Positions 53,769 through 62,990 of a stretch of DNA of 64,000 nucleotides are shown here, piece after piece. Origin of the DNA: Holdemania massiliensis AP2. Lineage in GTDB: Bacteria > Bacillota_I > Bacilli_A > Erysipelotrichales > Erysipelotrichaceae. The notes below the pieces were generated by a model. That model had not been told where the DNA came from. It worked only from the letters and a program-made list of their open reading frames with translations, and did not search any database. The stretch is taken from the NCBI RefSeq assembly GCF_000327285.1, contig NZ_HE998568.1, positions 452,810-516,809 on the forward strand. Reading direction: 5' to 3'. The position numbers and the translations under genes were made by a program. Positions within the stretch are counted from its first letter, which is position 1. Each line of letters begins with the position of its first letter.

Positions 53769-54172
53769 CTCCGCCTTCCCGCCTTTTTCCCGTTCAGCAG
53801 CGGCGTCAGCTGGTCGCGGCAGACCTCAGCTAAAGCTCGGTCCCTGAACTGCAGCGCATAGCCGAACATGCGGGAATAAAGCGCGATTTTTTCATCCGCG
53901 TTCATCTTCAGCGAAGTCATTTGATCATAGGTTTTCTGCACCTGCGGATGATCCTGAAGATCCATGAAATAATTCAGCTTCATCATCTGCAGCGACACCT
54001 TGGAAAAATTGAACTTGCAATAGGGGGAATCGATCATCTTAAGAAAATTGTCGGTATCCTGCTTCATTTTGAGCGCATACAGCTTGCGCAGGGCTTTTTC
54101 ACTGACCCATTTTTTATAGATCACGCTGCCGAACAAGCACAGCAGCGTGACCCAGATTATCGGATTAGTCAT
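53765..54172 (-). CDS. Membrane-anchored TPR-like protein, N-terminal part
   Basis: 135 residues. One N-terminal membrane segment (PIIWVTLLCLFGSVIY) anchors a helical domain with repeat-like spacing (LNYFMDLQDHPQVQKTYDQM). The last residues GKKAGRRS look like a frame-shifted tail. Its start overlaps the nanE stop by eight bases. Function unknown; its place inside a PTS operon suggests a role in assembling or regulating the locus, which is speculative. Confidence 0.6.
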   Translation of the reverse strand: MTNPIIWVTLLCLFGSVIYKKWVSEKALRKLYALKMKQDTDNFLKMIDSPYCKFNFSKVSLQMMKLNYFMDLQDHPQVQKTYDQMTSLKMNADEKIALYSRMFGYALQFRDRALAEVCRDQLTPLLNGKKAGRRS

Positions 54173-54887
54173 GGAACCGGTTCAGAGCGCGGGCAAAACG
54201 CTTTGCGGTAATGTGCGGCCGGGTGATCGCGTTGCCGACGACGACCGCATAAGCGCCCATATACAGACATTGAACGGCAATTTCCGGTGTTGCGACTTTG
54301 CCTTCCATAATCACCCGCGCGTTTGTGCCCTGAACAGCGTCCACAATATCCCGAAGCAGAATGTAATCCGGCGCGTCTTTGATTTCCAGCTTATCGAAGG
54401 CTCCGGCTTGGGTATAACCGGCTAAGGTCGGCGCCACGAAATCCGCCCCCATTTCGGCAGCGATCCGGGCATCCTGAGCATTGCTGACATCGGCAAAGAT
54501 TAAGGCTTCCGGAATGTTTTCCTTGATTTCACGAATCGTTTCATACGCCAGCTTTCCATCATCACGGTAATGATGCGTCGCCTGAACGGCGATGACCTCT
54601 GCTCCGGCTTCCCAGACGGCTTTGGCAGCCTCCAGATTCGGTGTTAAATAAACATCCTTAATATTGCGGTTAATTTTCCAGATTCCGATGATCGGAAGAT
54701 CGACTTTCGCCTTGATCGCCCGGATATCTTCCGGTGAATTGGCACGAATGCCTTTGGCTCCGGCCCAGGCCGCACACTCTGCGAACTTGACCGTGATGCC
54801 TTCCATATAATGCGGTTCCTCCGGCACTGCCTGACAGGAAACGATTAAGCCGTCCTTCAGACTTTCCAGCACTGCTTCTTTATTCAT
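54165..54887 (-). CDS. nanE: N-acetylmannosamine-6-phosphate 2-epimerase
   Basis: 240 residues, a TIM barrel of the usual length. GLIVSCQAVPEEPHYMEG opens the protein, with GAKGIRANSPEDIRAIKA, LPIIGIWK and ATPEIAVQCLYMGAYAVVVG as family blocks; the catalytic lysine lies in IIGIWKIN. It interconverts ManNAc-6-phosphate and GlcNAc-6-phosphate. Inside PTS locus 3 it points to an N-acetylated hexosamine or a C2-epimerisable sugar phosphate as pathway intermediate. nagA, nagB and nanA are not in the window. Confidence 0.93.
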   Translation of the reverse strand: MNKEAVLESLKDGLIVSCQAVPEEPHYMEGITVKFAECAAWAGAKGIRANSPEDIRAIKAKVDLPIIGIWKINRNIKDVYLTPNLEAAKAVWEAGAEVIAVQATHHYRDDGKLAYETIREIKENIPEALIFADVSNAQDARIAAEMGADFVAPTLAGYTQAGAFDKLEIKDAPDYILLRDIVDAVQGTNARVIMEGKVATPEIAVQCLYMGAYAVVVGNAITRPHITAKRFARALNRFHD

Positions 54888-54912
54888 CCGATTTCACCCC
54901 TGATTTCTAATT

Positions 54913-55734
54913 TTACAACAGACCTAATGCGACAGCCAAAACGCCTAAGACCAGCAACGCGATCATGATCACAGTTCCGGAGTAGCGCTTCTGCAGACCC
55001 CAGTAGCAAGCGAAGGTCAGGCCCAGCGGCAGAATTTTCGGACAGATCGCGTCAAAGATTTCCTGCAGGACAACCTGCGCGCCGTTGATATTCAGCACCG
55101 TGACCAGATTGACATTGACCATCGAAGCCATCATCGCGCCGATAACGACCAGACCCATGATTCGAGCCGCTTCGGTCAGCTTATTCAGCGTACCGTCTTC
55201 CGAGATCCGAGTTAAGAATTCGCTTCCGCCTTCATAGCCGATCTTGAAGCCGACGCGGCGGACGATTTCCGAAGGAATGAAGTTGATCAGGAAATACAGA
55301 ATCGGGCCGAGGATATTGCCGGCAACCGCCAGCGGCGCACCGACGCCGACGCCGATAACGCGGAACGTACCCCAGAAGAAGCTGTCGCCGATCCCGGCTA
55401 ACGGTCCCATCAGCGCTGCTTTGACGGAGTTGATCGAAGCTACGTCGAATTCTCCCTCCGGAACGCTGGCGCATTGTTCTTCCATTGCGCAGGTAATGCC
55501 GATGATAAACGGACTTGGTGTTGTCGCACAGTTGAAGAATTCCAAGTGCCGCTTAACGCCGGCTTTCATCCGGACTTCATCATCCCCGTACAGCTCGCGG
55601 ATCGCCGGCATCATCGTCCAGGCATAGCCGGTCGACATCTGACGTTCGTAGTTGAAGCATCCCAATAATTGATAGTGACGATTATAGACTTTCTTTAATG
55701 TCTTCGAGCTTAATTTTTTCATTCCGATCGTCAT
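54913..55734 (-). CDS. Mannose-family PTS IID component (locus 3)
   Basis: About 273 residues from the ATG at 55734, which has GAGGA at good spacing from the end of the IIC gene; an ATG eight codons earlier overlaps IIC more. The family landmarks HLEFFNCATTPSPFIIGITC and ALMGPLAGIGDSFFWGTFRV are intact, followed by C-terminal membrane helices. Partner of the IIC directly upstream. Confidence 0.94.
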   Translation of the reverse strand: MTIGMKKLSSKTLKKVYNRHYQLLGCFNYERQMSTGYAWTMMPAIRELYGDDEVRMKAGVKRHLEFFNCATTPSPFIIGITCAMEEQCASVPEGEFDVASINSVKAALMGPLAGIGDSFFWGTFRVIGVGVGAPLAVAGNILGPILYFLINFIPSEIVRRVGFKIGYEGGSEFLTRISEDGTLNKLTEAARIMGLVVIGAMMASMVNVNLVTVLNINGAQVVLQEIFDAICPKILPLGLTFACYWGLQKRYSGTVIMIALLVLGVLAVALGLL

Positions 55735-55735
55735 C

Positions 55736-56503
55736 TTACAGTTCCTCACTTTCATCACTGCCGCTCACAGCGCCGCTTTTGCCGCTTGGAGCGAACTGAT
55801 AGTAAACATAAGCGCAGATTACGCCGATTACGGCGGCCGCAATCGTGCTGACATTGAAGAAGGCCACTAACGCGAAGCCTAAGAATAAGAAGGCTGCGAA
55901 TTTCTTGTCAAAGGTCAGCTGGATCAGCATCGCGATACCTAAAGCCGGAAGCAGGTTGCCGGACTGCGCCAGACCGGACTGAATCACAGCCGGAATGTTG
56001 TTGACAATCGCCGTAATGACGTCGCCGCCGATGATGAAGCCCAGGAAAATCATGCTGAATTTGAAGACGAAATACAGCGCGCTGCCCATCCAGTTGGACA
56101 TTTCAACGCCTTTCCAGTCGCCTTTATCCGCACATTTATCGGCGCGGTGAGCGAAGGTTGTGTTCAGAATGCAGACGCCGATCGAACCGACCTGTGCCAG
56201 CAAAGCAATCGGGATCGCCAGCGCTAACGTGGTTTCGTAAGAAGCACCGGTTTTGATGGCTAACGCTGTCGCCAGGGCACTGCCGACAACGACATCCGGC
56301 GGCGTTGAAGTTCCGATTCCGACTAAGCCCATCCAGACTAATTCCAGATTGCCGCCGATGATTAAGCCCATTGTGAAGTCACCCATGATCAAACCGACGA
56401 TTGGGCCGATGAGAATTGGTCGATCCAGCATGTGCTGACCGCCGATGCGGCTTTCCATGTAGATCAAGGTTGCGACGAGCGCGACTAAGAATCCCTGAAG
56501 CAT
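55736..56503 (-). CDS. Mannose-family PTS IIC component (locus 3)
   Basis: 255 residues with six or more membrane segments. HMLDRPILIGPIVGLIMGD and ELVWMGLVGIGTSTPPDVVV are the family motifs. Charged C-terminal tail ends next to the IID start. The sugar-conducting channel of locus 3. Confidence 0.94.
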   Translation of the reverse strand: MLQGFLVALVATLIYMESRIGGQHMLDRPILIGPIVGLIMGDFTMGLIIGGNLELVWMGLVGIGTSTPPDVVVGSALATALAIKTGASYETTLALAIPIALLAQVGSIGVCILNTTFAHRADKCADKGDWKGVEMSNWMGSALYFVFKFSMIFLGFIIGGDVITAIVNNIPAVIQSGLAQSGNLLPALGIAMLIQLTFDKKFAAFLFLGFALVAFFNVSTIAAAVIGVICAYVYYQFAPSGKSGAVSGSDESEEL

Positions 56504-56528
56504 AAGTTTTTGCCCTCCTTATAATTTT

Positions 56529-57026
56529 CTATTTGGCAAATATTTTTTCGATTTCTTTGAAGTTCATGCGGTCCTGGGACGGTGTGATCTGCGCGAATAC
56601 TTCTACGCCGGCATCCGCCATCTTCTTGGCGCAGGTAAATTCTTTCTGCGTCATGAAGACCTGCGGCAGAGTTGGGATGTATTCTTCGCCCGGCTTCTTA
56701 TTGACACCGGCCGTGCCGATGTTGAGCTTGGCGATCCCCTTGACGCGTTCCCAGATATAGCAGGCATCCTCAACCGTTTCCGTAACCAGGAATATTTTCT
56801 TTCGGTCGTTGATCGGATTGTTCAGAGCCTTGATGGAATCGTCTTTTGTCTTGATGATCAGTTTGACGCCGGCTGGTTTGGCCAGCTTCATCGTAGCGGC
56901 TTTAAAGCTGTCCCCTGCCGCCTCATCATTGGCTACCAGAATCGTTTCCGGTTTAATTGCGGAAGTCCAGGACACAGCCACCATGCCGTGAATTAGCCGG
57001 TCATCCGCTCTGACTAAAATAATCAT
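56529..57026 (-). CDS. Mannose-family PTS IIB component (locus 3)
   Basis: 165 residues with ADDRLIHGMVAVSW (active histidine at residue 13) and VANDEAAGDSFKAATMKLAKP. Close in sequence to the locus 2 IIB, less to the two locus 1 copies, which suggests that loci 2 and 3 share recent ancestry. Confidence 0.94.
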   Translation of the reverse strand: MIILVRADDRLIHGMVAVSWTSAIKPETILVANDEAAGDSFKAATMKLAKPAGVKLIIKTKDDSIKALNNPINDRKKIFLVTETVEDACYIWERVKGIAKLNIGTAGVNKKPGEEYIPTLPQVFMTQKEFTCAKKMADAGVEVFAQITPSQDRMNFKEIEKIFAK

Positions 57027-57087
57027 AAAATCCTCCTTTCCTTCTATAACGCCTGATTCAGTTCAGGTCATTACCTCACTTTGAAAT

Positions 57088-57507
57088 TTATAGCTCGTCG
57101 TCTTCGTCGGCTTCTTCACTGGTTTCTGAGCTCAACGTGTTCATGCACAGCATTTCGGCCTTTGCCCGTTCGACGATCTCCGCTGCCAAATCGGCCGTGA
57201 TGTCCTCACTTTGATAGATCATCTCCAGAACCAGCGGGAAGTTGATGCCGGTGACCAGAATAAACGGTTTTTCCTGCATCAGTCGGGCAGCGATCTGATT
57301 GACGCTGCCTCCGGCCAGATCGGTCAGAACAACAAGGTTGCCGTCAGGAATTTCATCCAGCTTGGCGCGCAGCGCTTTCTCAAATTCATTGTCCTCAACG
57401 TAAGCGTTGAGATAATGAACGTTGGTTGCTTCACTGTTGAAGAAGTGAACCGCATGGACCAGCCCTTCAGCCAGGGTGGAATGGGTTGCAATGAGAAATT
57501 GATTCAT
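57088..57507 (-). CDS. Mannose-family PTS IIA component (locus 3)
   Basis: 139 residues; active histidine in IATHSTLAEG (residue 8) and LTDLAGGSVNQIAARL. The C-terminus is strongly acidic (SEEADEDDEL), unlike locus 1 but similar to the acidic tail of the locus 2 IIA. It starts two bases after the SIS stop. Confidence 0.93.
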   Translation of the reverse strand: MNQFLIATHSTLAEGLVHAVHFFNSEATNVHYLNAYVEDNEFEKALRAKLDEIPDGNLVVLTDLAGGSVNQIAARLMQEKPFILVTGINFPLVLEMIYQSEDITADLAAEIVERAKAEMLCMNTLSSETSEEADEDDEL

Positions 57508-57509
57508 CG

Positions 57510-58610
57510 TTATTCCTCCATTTTCTTATGCGCGAACGCCCGGCGCTTCGGCGGGTAGACGCTGGTATCGTAGCCGATCGCCTCGCAGTTGCGGGCCGCC
57601 ATCAGCTGGAAGGGAACAACGAAGGCCAGCGGACTTAAATCCTGCGCGATCGGACTGTGGAAATGCAGATCTTTAGGACTTGTGGTCTGTTGATCATGAT
57701 AGAAAACAAAGACGTGTTCAGTTACTTCATTTTCCTTGATCCAATCGAGAAACAGCGGGATCCGGCTGCGTTCAAATTCATTGCTGGCAATAAAATACAA
57801 ATAGGTCTTCTCATCGAACGCCATCTGCGGACCATGGATCAATTCCTCCAGTTCGTAGGCGCTTAACGGTTTGTGGAAGGTTTCATACATTTTCAGCACG
57901 CCTTCCAGTGCGGTTGGATAATGCGTTCCATACGCTGCGATATGGCCTCTTTCCATGTTCAACAGCTCTGGTTGATTGCGGTCGATCCACAGCTGAACTT
58001 CCGCTGTCAGTTCATCGAAATGCGCAAGCATCGTCTGAGCGTCATCTAGCTTTTGTTGTAACTGGATTGAATTCAATCGGCCCAGGGCTCCGGCAATTTC
58101 CACCGCCCACAGATAACCCGTCAGCAGCGTGATGATATAGCCGCGGGTTTCGATTGGAATTTCTTCCTTACCGCAGGTCAAGGGCACGACGACATCGACT
58201 TCACGAGTGATCAAGCTGCTTAAAGCTTCGGTCAGCGCGACTGTCAGATAACCCTCGCTTTTCGCTTTGCGCATCGCTTCGACAGTGGAAACACTGGTTC
58301 CCGACTGGCTGATGCCAACCACCAGAATCTGTTCCGGCTTGTATATTTGATTGTTGTTGATCTGCGTATAATGGGTAAAAACGGTAGGGATGACCACGTC
58401 AGCTTCAACAGGAATAAATTGCTCAAACCAGTTTTTAAAGCTCAGCGAGGCATGATAGCTTGTTCCGGAACCTAAGAAATAAATTTTCCGAATGTCGTGC
58501 TGCTGAAACAACTCCACCATCGGATTGACAAAGCATGCCCGCTGGGCAAAGGATTGGCGCAAGGCCCGCCCCTGATCTAAAATGTATCCAACCATTGTTG
58601 GTTTTTCCAT
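57510..58610 (-). CDS. SIS-domain sugar isomerase/deglycase-like protein (locus 3, proximal)
   Basis: 366 residues. YFLGSGTSYHASLSFKNWF (near 45), VGISQSGTSVSTVEAMRKAK (near 98) and the catalytic-type YELEELIHGPQMAF are intact. It resembles the locus 2 SIS protein more than the distal locus 3 protein. First gene of the locus 3 operon, right behind the promoter with the TGTATATACA site, hence probably the main enzyme acting on the imported phosphosugar. Confidence 0.88.
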   Translation of the reverse strand: MEKPTMVGYILDQGRALRQSFAQRACFVNPMVELFQQHDIRKIYFLGSGTSYHASLSFKNWFEQFIPVEADVVIPTVFTHYTQINNNQIYKPEQILVVGISQSGTSVSTVEAMRKAKSEGYLTVALTEALSSLITREVDVVVPLTCGKEEIPIETRGYIITLLTGYLWAVEIAGALGRLNSIQLQQKLDDAQTMLAHFDELTAEVQLWIDRNQPELLNMERGHIAAYGTHYPTALEGVLKMYETFHKPLSAYELEELIHGPQMAFDEKTYLYFIASNEFERSRIPLFLDWIKENEVTEHVFVFYHDQQTTSPKDLHFHSPIAQDLSPLAFVVPFQLMAARNCEAIGYDTSVYPPKRRAFAHKKMEE

Positions 58611-58644
58611 ATTTCCCCTCCTGTATAATCATAATTTCATTTCT

Positions 58645-58684
58645 TGTATATACATAATATATTCTATGAATACGCTTACGTCAA
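58645..58684 (-). promoter_or_regulatory. Promoter and putative GntR operator of PTS locus 3
   Basis: Minus strand TTGACG (58684-58679), 17-base spacer, TATATT (58661-58656). One base downstream of the -10 lies the perfect palindrome TGTATATACA (58645-58654), the same core as known HutC/TreR-type GntR operators, in the right place for repression. Confidence 0.65.
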
Positions 58685-58965
58685 GAATAATTTGTAGATT
58701 TTTGTATATTTTTCCACTTCGTCTCTTCAGATTTCCTTGACACACATGCCTTTGTAACAATTAATCCCTGATTTTTTTCTGATTTACGCTGATATTATCC
58801 CACCATCTCATACACCTTTTTCCCTTTCCGTCAGCATTATATATGTATAATCATTCATTAATATTCCTATATTTTTAAATTTTTTATTTCTGGAGCATTC
58901 TCTGCGAAGCAGGAACGCTTGTTTATTCAAGGTGTTCCTGTTCAGCCTGCCAGATCTTGATCAAC
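58685..58965. other. AT-rich intergenic stretch upstream of PTS locus 3
   Basis: No gene. It holds further TGTATA-like sequences near 58703 and 58845 that could be auxiliary operators, and an imperfect hairpin (CAGGAAC-N-CTTG with CAAG-N2-GTTCCTG, about 58909-58940) without a T run. Confidence 0.4.
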
Positions 58966-58999
58966 AAAAAAAGCCAACTGCTCAATCGGCAGCTGACTT
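58966..58999 (-). terminator. Terminator of the Nif3-like gene
   Basis: GCCAACTGC (58973-58981) pairs with GCAGCTGAC (58989-58997), with two G-U pairs, and on the minus strand runs into seven T. Confidence 0.8.
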
Positions 59000-59057
59000 C
59001 ATTTTGAAATCAACAAGATTTTAAATCGATCTGACTCTCGTCAACATCTGGGACAGA

Positions 59058-59903
59058 CTAAACTGTCATAAATTCATACATATCGCCGGACTGAATATAC
59101 CGGCATGGAATTGCGGTACCCAGCGCTTCCGGGATGTAACGGACCATATATTCCATTCCCGGTTCTTCTGTATTGAAATGCCCGACTGCCAGAATCGCTT
59201 TCGGTCTTTGCAGCATCGCGCTGTCACGGATATATTCGCTGACGGTAAAGTCAATCAGTTCCATGGCAATCACAAGCTCTATTCCTTCCTGTTCAATCCA
59301 GGTAATTGTATCATTATCACCACCCAGGATATGTCCGGCAATCGCAACCTTCCGTACTTTTGCCTCGGTATTTCCCAGCATTTTCAATCCTGTCAGATGG
59401 AACTTTTCAATAATCTGACGGCCGATTTCCTTCACCGGTGTTTCCGGCAATTCAAAAACCATGGGCCGGGCTGGATCACAGCTGAGATATTTTTCCCAGC
59501 CCAAAGTCACCATCACCCCATGGAAAATCCCATCAACGTATCCGCCGTTCATCGGTATTCCTGAGTGGATATAATCATGATCACGCCAGACAACCATGCC
59601 GGTTTCCTCCAGCAGCTGCTTCTTAGCCAGGAAAGTCTTGTTCTGCGCAGCTTCCAGCCAGTCCGTATGATCACCATGATTCCAAAACAGCGCTTCATGC
59701 GAGATGATCAGATTGGCTCCGCTGGCGTGAGCCTTGCGGATCACATCAACCGAAGCATAACAAGTCGTCACAATCCCCGTGCATTCCTGATCCGGATTTC
59801 CATACAGAATCTGATCCCGAGTTGTCGCTTCGTCGATCGGTTCCCCTCTGACCGTTCCGCGATGGTACTGCTTCATTTTTTGAATAACTTCACTTATTTT
59901 CAT
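59058..59903 (-). CDS. Nif3-like dinuclear metal centre protein
   Basis: 281 residues of the NIF3 family. Metal-binding landmarks are a histidine in LIISHEALFWNHGDH (near residue 70) and the C-terminal AVGHFNTEEPGMEY with His and Glu. Between them is a variable domain. Family members bind two metal ions and are often annotated as GTP cyclohydrolase I type 2, but their true activity is unsettled. It is monocistronic and unrelated to neighbours by position. Somewhat divergent from the standard YbgI/YqfO proteins. Confidence 0.82.
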   Translation of the reverse strand: MKISEVIQKMKQYHRGTVRGEPIDEATTRDQILYGNPDQECTGIVTTCYASVDVIRKAHASGANLIISHEALFWNHGDHTDWLEAAQNKTFLAKKQLLEETGMVVWRDHDYIHSGIPMNGGYVDGIFHGVMVTLGWEKYLSCDPARPMVFELPETPVKEIGRQIIEKFHLTGLKMLGNTEAKVRKVAIAGHILGGDNDTITWIEQEGIELVIAMELIDFTVSEYIRDSAMLQRPKAILAVGHFNTEEPGMEYMVRYIPEALGTAIPCRYIQSGDMYEFMTV

Positions 59904-59960
59904 AACGAACCTCCTGCGTGTATTGTAATCCCTTTCCCAGTGATTTTCTATGCCTGAATC

Positions 59961-60248
59961 TCAGGATTCCAGCTCTTGATCGTCGGCTTGTGAAGTAGGT
60001 GATAATCCTGAATTGGAAAATTCGACTTCATTGATTTCCGGAAAATCCAAAAACTCGGCCAATGTCATATCCAACGCATAGGCAATACGAAAAATCGTCG
60101 CCATCCCGGGATTTTTATAAAGACCTTTGACAAGTCTTCTTAATGTTCGTTCACTGATCTTTGCTTTCTGACTTAATACTTCCAATGAAATATTTTTGAG
60201 TTCGCACAATTCCTGAATCCGTCTTGCTAATATTTGATTGTAATCCAT
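59961..60248 (-). CDS. XRE family transcriptional regulator
   Basis: 95 residues. The helix-turn-helix is ISLEVLSQKAKISERTLRRL (residues 20-39), followed by a conserved GMATIFRIAYALDMTLAEFL segment that packs the domain. The last 25 residues are acidic and probably disordered. The neighbouring Nif3-like gene starts 57 bases downstream on the same strand and might share its transcript. Target genes unknown. Confidence 0.9.
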   Translation of the reverse strand: MDYNQILARRIQELCELKNISLEVLSQKAKISERTLRRLVKGLYKNPGMATIFRIAYALDMTLAEFLDFPEINEVEFSNSGLSPTSQADDQELES

Positions 60249-60450
60249 ATTTGTTCCTGCCTTATTTTTTATGATTATTATAAAAATTGAATCTCTTTTC
60301 TGCGGTCGATCAATTACGGCTGTCCCTTGCTTTCATTCTTGTTCCTCTTTATTATAATCGATATTTCATATAACTAAAAAGCAGATTTCAATTATATTTT
60401 AAAATATTGCTTTTTTTGGGTTTTTAGCAAATAAAATCAAAACCTATGAA

Positions 60451-60478
60451 AAAAAGATGGCCGAATAGACCATCTTTC
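60451..60478 (-). terminator. Terminator of the tilS-hpt-ftsH operon
   Basis: AAAGATGG (60453-60460) pairs with CCATCTTT (60470-60477); on the minus strand TTTTTTTC follows, directly after ftsH. Confidence 0.88.
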
Positions 60479-60485
60479 TGCTCGC

Positions 60486-62408
60486 TTATTCAGCTTCTGT
60501 TTCTGTTTGAGAATTCTCAGTGATCTCTGTTACGATCGTTTCGGTTTCAACCGTTTCTTCCGATTCCGATTTCACTTCAGGGGCTGCTGGCAAATCCAGG
60601 AAAGGTTCCCCTTTAATAATCTTATCGATCTGTTCTGCGGTCAGCGTTTCGTTTTCAATCAGAGCCTCCGCAATTTTGATCAATTCTTCCTTATGTTCCA
60701 GGATAATTTTCTTGGCTTCATCATGACACTGGTCGATGATCTTCCGGATTTCCTGATCGATCTCAAAGGCAACCTGTCCGGACACATTGCTTGCCGAGTT
60801 GTAATCCCGGCCCAGGAAGACATTCTGCTGACCATGGTCATACTGCACCGGGCCGAGATCACTCATCCCATACAGCGTAACCATATCCCGCGCCAGTTTG
60901 GTCGCCTGTTCGATATCATTGACCGCCCCAGTGGTAATATCATCAAAGAAGACTTCTTCAGCAACCCGACCGCCCATGTAGCCGGTAATCGCCGACATCA
61001 GGTCGTTCTTAGTATTCATGATCTTTTCTTCCTTCGGCGTCATCAGGTTATAACCCCCGGCTGTGCCGCGCGGAATAATCGTCACTTTCTGAACAATATT
61101 GGAGTTTTCCAGATTCAGGCCGACAATCGCATGGCCGGACTCATGGTAAGCCACTAACTTCTTGGATTTTTCATCGTACTTTCTGGATTTCTTCGCCGGT
61201 CCCATCATAACGCGGTCAATCGCTTCATCCAGATTGTGCATATGGATCAGATCACTGTTTTCACGCACAGCCAAAATGGCCGCTTCGTTCAGCACATTTT
61301 CCAGATCTGCCCCGGAAAATCCCGGCGTCCGCTTGGCTAAAGCATCCAGATCAATTTCCGGCGCCAGCTTCTTATTGCGGGCATGGACTTCCAAAATCGC
61401 TTTTCTTCCTCTGCGATCCGGCAGAGATACGGTAATCTGTCGGTCAAACCGGCCTGGACGCAGCAAAGCCGGATCCAGAACATCAGGACGGTTGGTCGCC
61501 GCAATAACAACAATTCCGGCGTTATCCGTAATTCCATCCATTTCAACCAACAGCTGGTTTAAGGTCTGTTCCCGTTCATCATGACCGCCGCCTAAGCCGG
61601 CACCACGCTGCCGGCCAACCGCATCGATTTCATCGATAAAGATCATGCACGGCGCTGTCTGCTGCGCTTTCTTAAACATATCGCGGACACGGCTGGCGCC
61701 GACGCCGACAAACATTTCAACGAAATCGGAACCGGAAATTGAATAGAACGGAACATCCGCTTCCCCAGCCACAGCTTTGGCCAGCAATGTTTTACCAGTA
61801 CCCGGCGAGCCGACCATTAAGATCCCCTTCGGGATTCGAGCGCCCATTTTGGCGAATTTTTTCGGTGATTTCAGGTAGTCGATAATTTCGGCCATCTCCT
61901 GTTTTTCCTCGTCACAGCCGGCGACGTCCTCAAAGCGGACTTTGATGTTGCCTTCCAGCCGGGCCCGGGATTTGGAGAATTCAAACGCCTTGTTGTTGCC
62001 GCCGCCGTTCATCTTGGTAATTAAGAAGAACGCCATCGCGCCGAAAATCACAAATGGGATCAAAGACATGATCGTATCCAAAAACAAATTGGATTCGTTC
62101 ATATCGCTGACCTTGACATCGGCCGCTTTCAAGGCGCTCATCAGCGCGTCAACTTCGGTTTCCGAGCGCGGCACAGAAGCGGTAAAACCCACCTTCTTGC
62201 CATCCTGCTCGAAAACACCTTTGATCTTAATGACATTGTCACCGACGGTTAAAGCACTTTCGGTGACTTTCTGTTCTTCCACTAATTTTTGAAACTCGTT
62301 GTAGGTCAGGTTCTGTGTCGCAGTCCCGGTATTCATGTTCATTAAGCTGAACAGCGCCAGGATCACAATCAGATACGGAACAAAATTGATCCAACGATTA
62401 TTACGCAT
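60486..62408 (-). CDS. ftsH: ATP-dependent zinc metalloprotease FtsH
   Basis: 640 residues, full length. Two N-terminal membrane segments (about residues 8-22 and 108-130) flank an external loop. The AAA+ ATPase shows Walker [14 protein letters not shown], Walker [11 protein letters not shown] and arginine-finger region RPGRFDRQ. The peptidase zinc site is [10 protein letters not shown] (near 425), with the third ligand Asp downstream. It degrades misfolded and regulatory membrane and cytoplasmic proteins. Follows hpt by 21 bases in the conserved tilS-hpt-ftsH order. Confidence 0.97.
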   Translation of the reverse strand: MRNNRWINFVPYLIVILALFSLMNMNTGTATQNLTYNEFQKLVEEQKVTESALTVGDNVIKIKGVFEQDGKKVGFTASVPRSETEVDALMSALKAADVKVSDMNESNLFLDTIMSLIPFVIFGAMAFFLITKMNGGGNNKAFEFSKSRARLEGNIKVRFEDVAGCDEEKQEMAEIIDYLKSPKKFAKMGARIPKGILMVGSPGTGKTLLAKAVAGEADVPFYSISGSDFVEMFVGVGASRVRDMFKKAQQTAPCMIFIDEIDAVGRQRGAGLGGGHDEREQTLNQLLVEMDGITDNAGIVVIAATNRPDVLDPALLRPGRFDRQITVSLPDRRGRKAILEVHARNKKLAPEIDLDALAKRTPGFSGADLENVLNEAAILAVRENSDLIHMHNLDEAIDRVMMGPAKKSRKYDEKSKKLVAYHESGHAIVGLNLENSNIVQKVTIIPRGTAGGYNLMTPKEEKIMNTKNDLMSAITGYMGGRVAEEVFFDDITTGAVNDIEQATKLARDMVTLYGMSDLGPVQYDHGQQNVFLGRDYNSASNVSGQVAFEIDQEIRKIIDQCHDEAKKIILEHKEELIKIAEALIENETLTAEQIDKIIKGEPFLDLPAAPEVKSESEETVETETIVTEITENSQTETEAE

Positions 62409-62429
62409 TGTATCACTCCTTCGCTAGCG

Positions 62430-62975
62430 TTACTTGTAGCATTCTTCTTTCAAAACTCCGACAAATGGAAAATTGCGGTACTTCTGATTGAAGTCCAGTC
62501 CAAATCCGACTACGAATTCATTGGGAATTTCAAAGCCGGTATAATCTGCTTCAATATCGACAACCCGGCGGTCCGGTTTATCCAGCAGCGTGACGACACG
62601 CACGGTTTTTGCGCCTTTGTTTTTCAGCATGGTCTTGACCGTTTTCAGTGTTCTGCCGGTATCCACAATATCCTCGACCAACAGAATGTCCAGGTTTTTA
62701 ACCGAGCAGTCTAAGTCCTTGATAATCTTGATATCGCCAATGGATTCCGTGCCTTCATAGCTGGAAACATCCATAAAATCAAATTGAATGTCCAGATCGA
62801 TATGCTTGATCAATTCTGCCAAAAAAGGAACAGATCCCTTTAACAACGCGACCAGCAGCGGGGGTTGTTCATTGTGTTTGTACTCTTCGGTAAGTTGTTG
62901 TCCCAGCTCTTTGCAGCGGGCGACAATTTCGTCTTCATTGAGTAAAATTTTTTCTAAACATGGATGCATAGTCAA
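62430..62975 (-). CDS. hpt: Hypoxanthine phosphoribosyltransferase
   Basis: 181 residues, standard size. LLVALLKGSVPFLAEL and the PRPP-binding motif LLVEDIVDTGRTLKTV are intact, with the C-terminal PNEFVVGFGLDFNQKYRN block. It salvages hypoxanthine (and guanine) to nucleotides. An ATG two codons in is an equally good start. Lies between tilS and ftsH, the usual Firmicute arrangement. Confidence 0.96.
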   Translation of the reverse strand: MTMHPCLEKILLNEDEIVARCKELGQQLTEEYKHNEQPPLLVALLKGSVPFLAELIKHIDLDIQFDFMDVSSYEGTESIGDIKIIKDLDCSVKNLDILLVEDIVDTGRTLKTVKTMLKNKGAKTVRVVTLLDKPDRRVVDIEADYTGFEIPNEFVVGFGLDFNQKYRNFPFVGVLKEECYK

Positions 62976-62990
62976 ACCTCCAGAATATTA

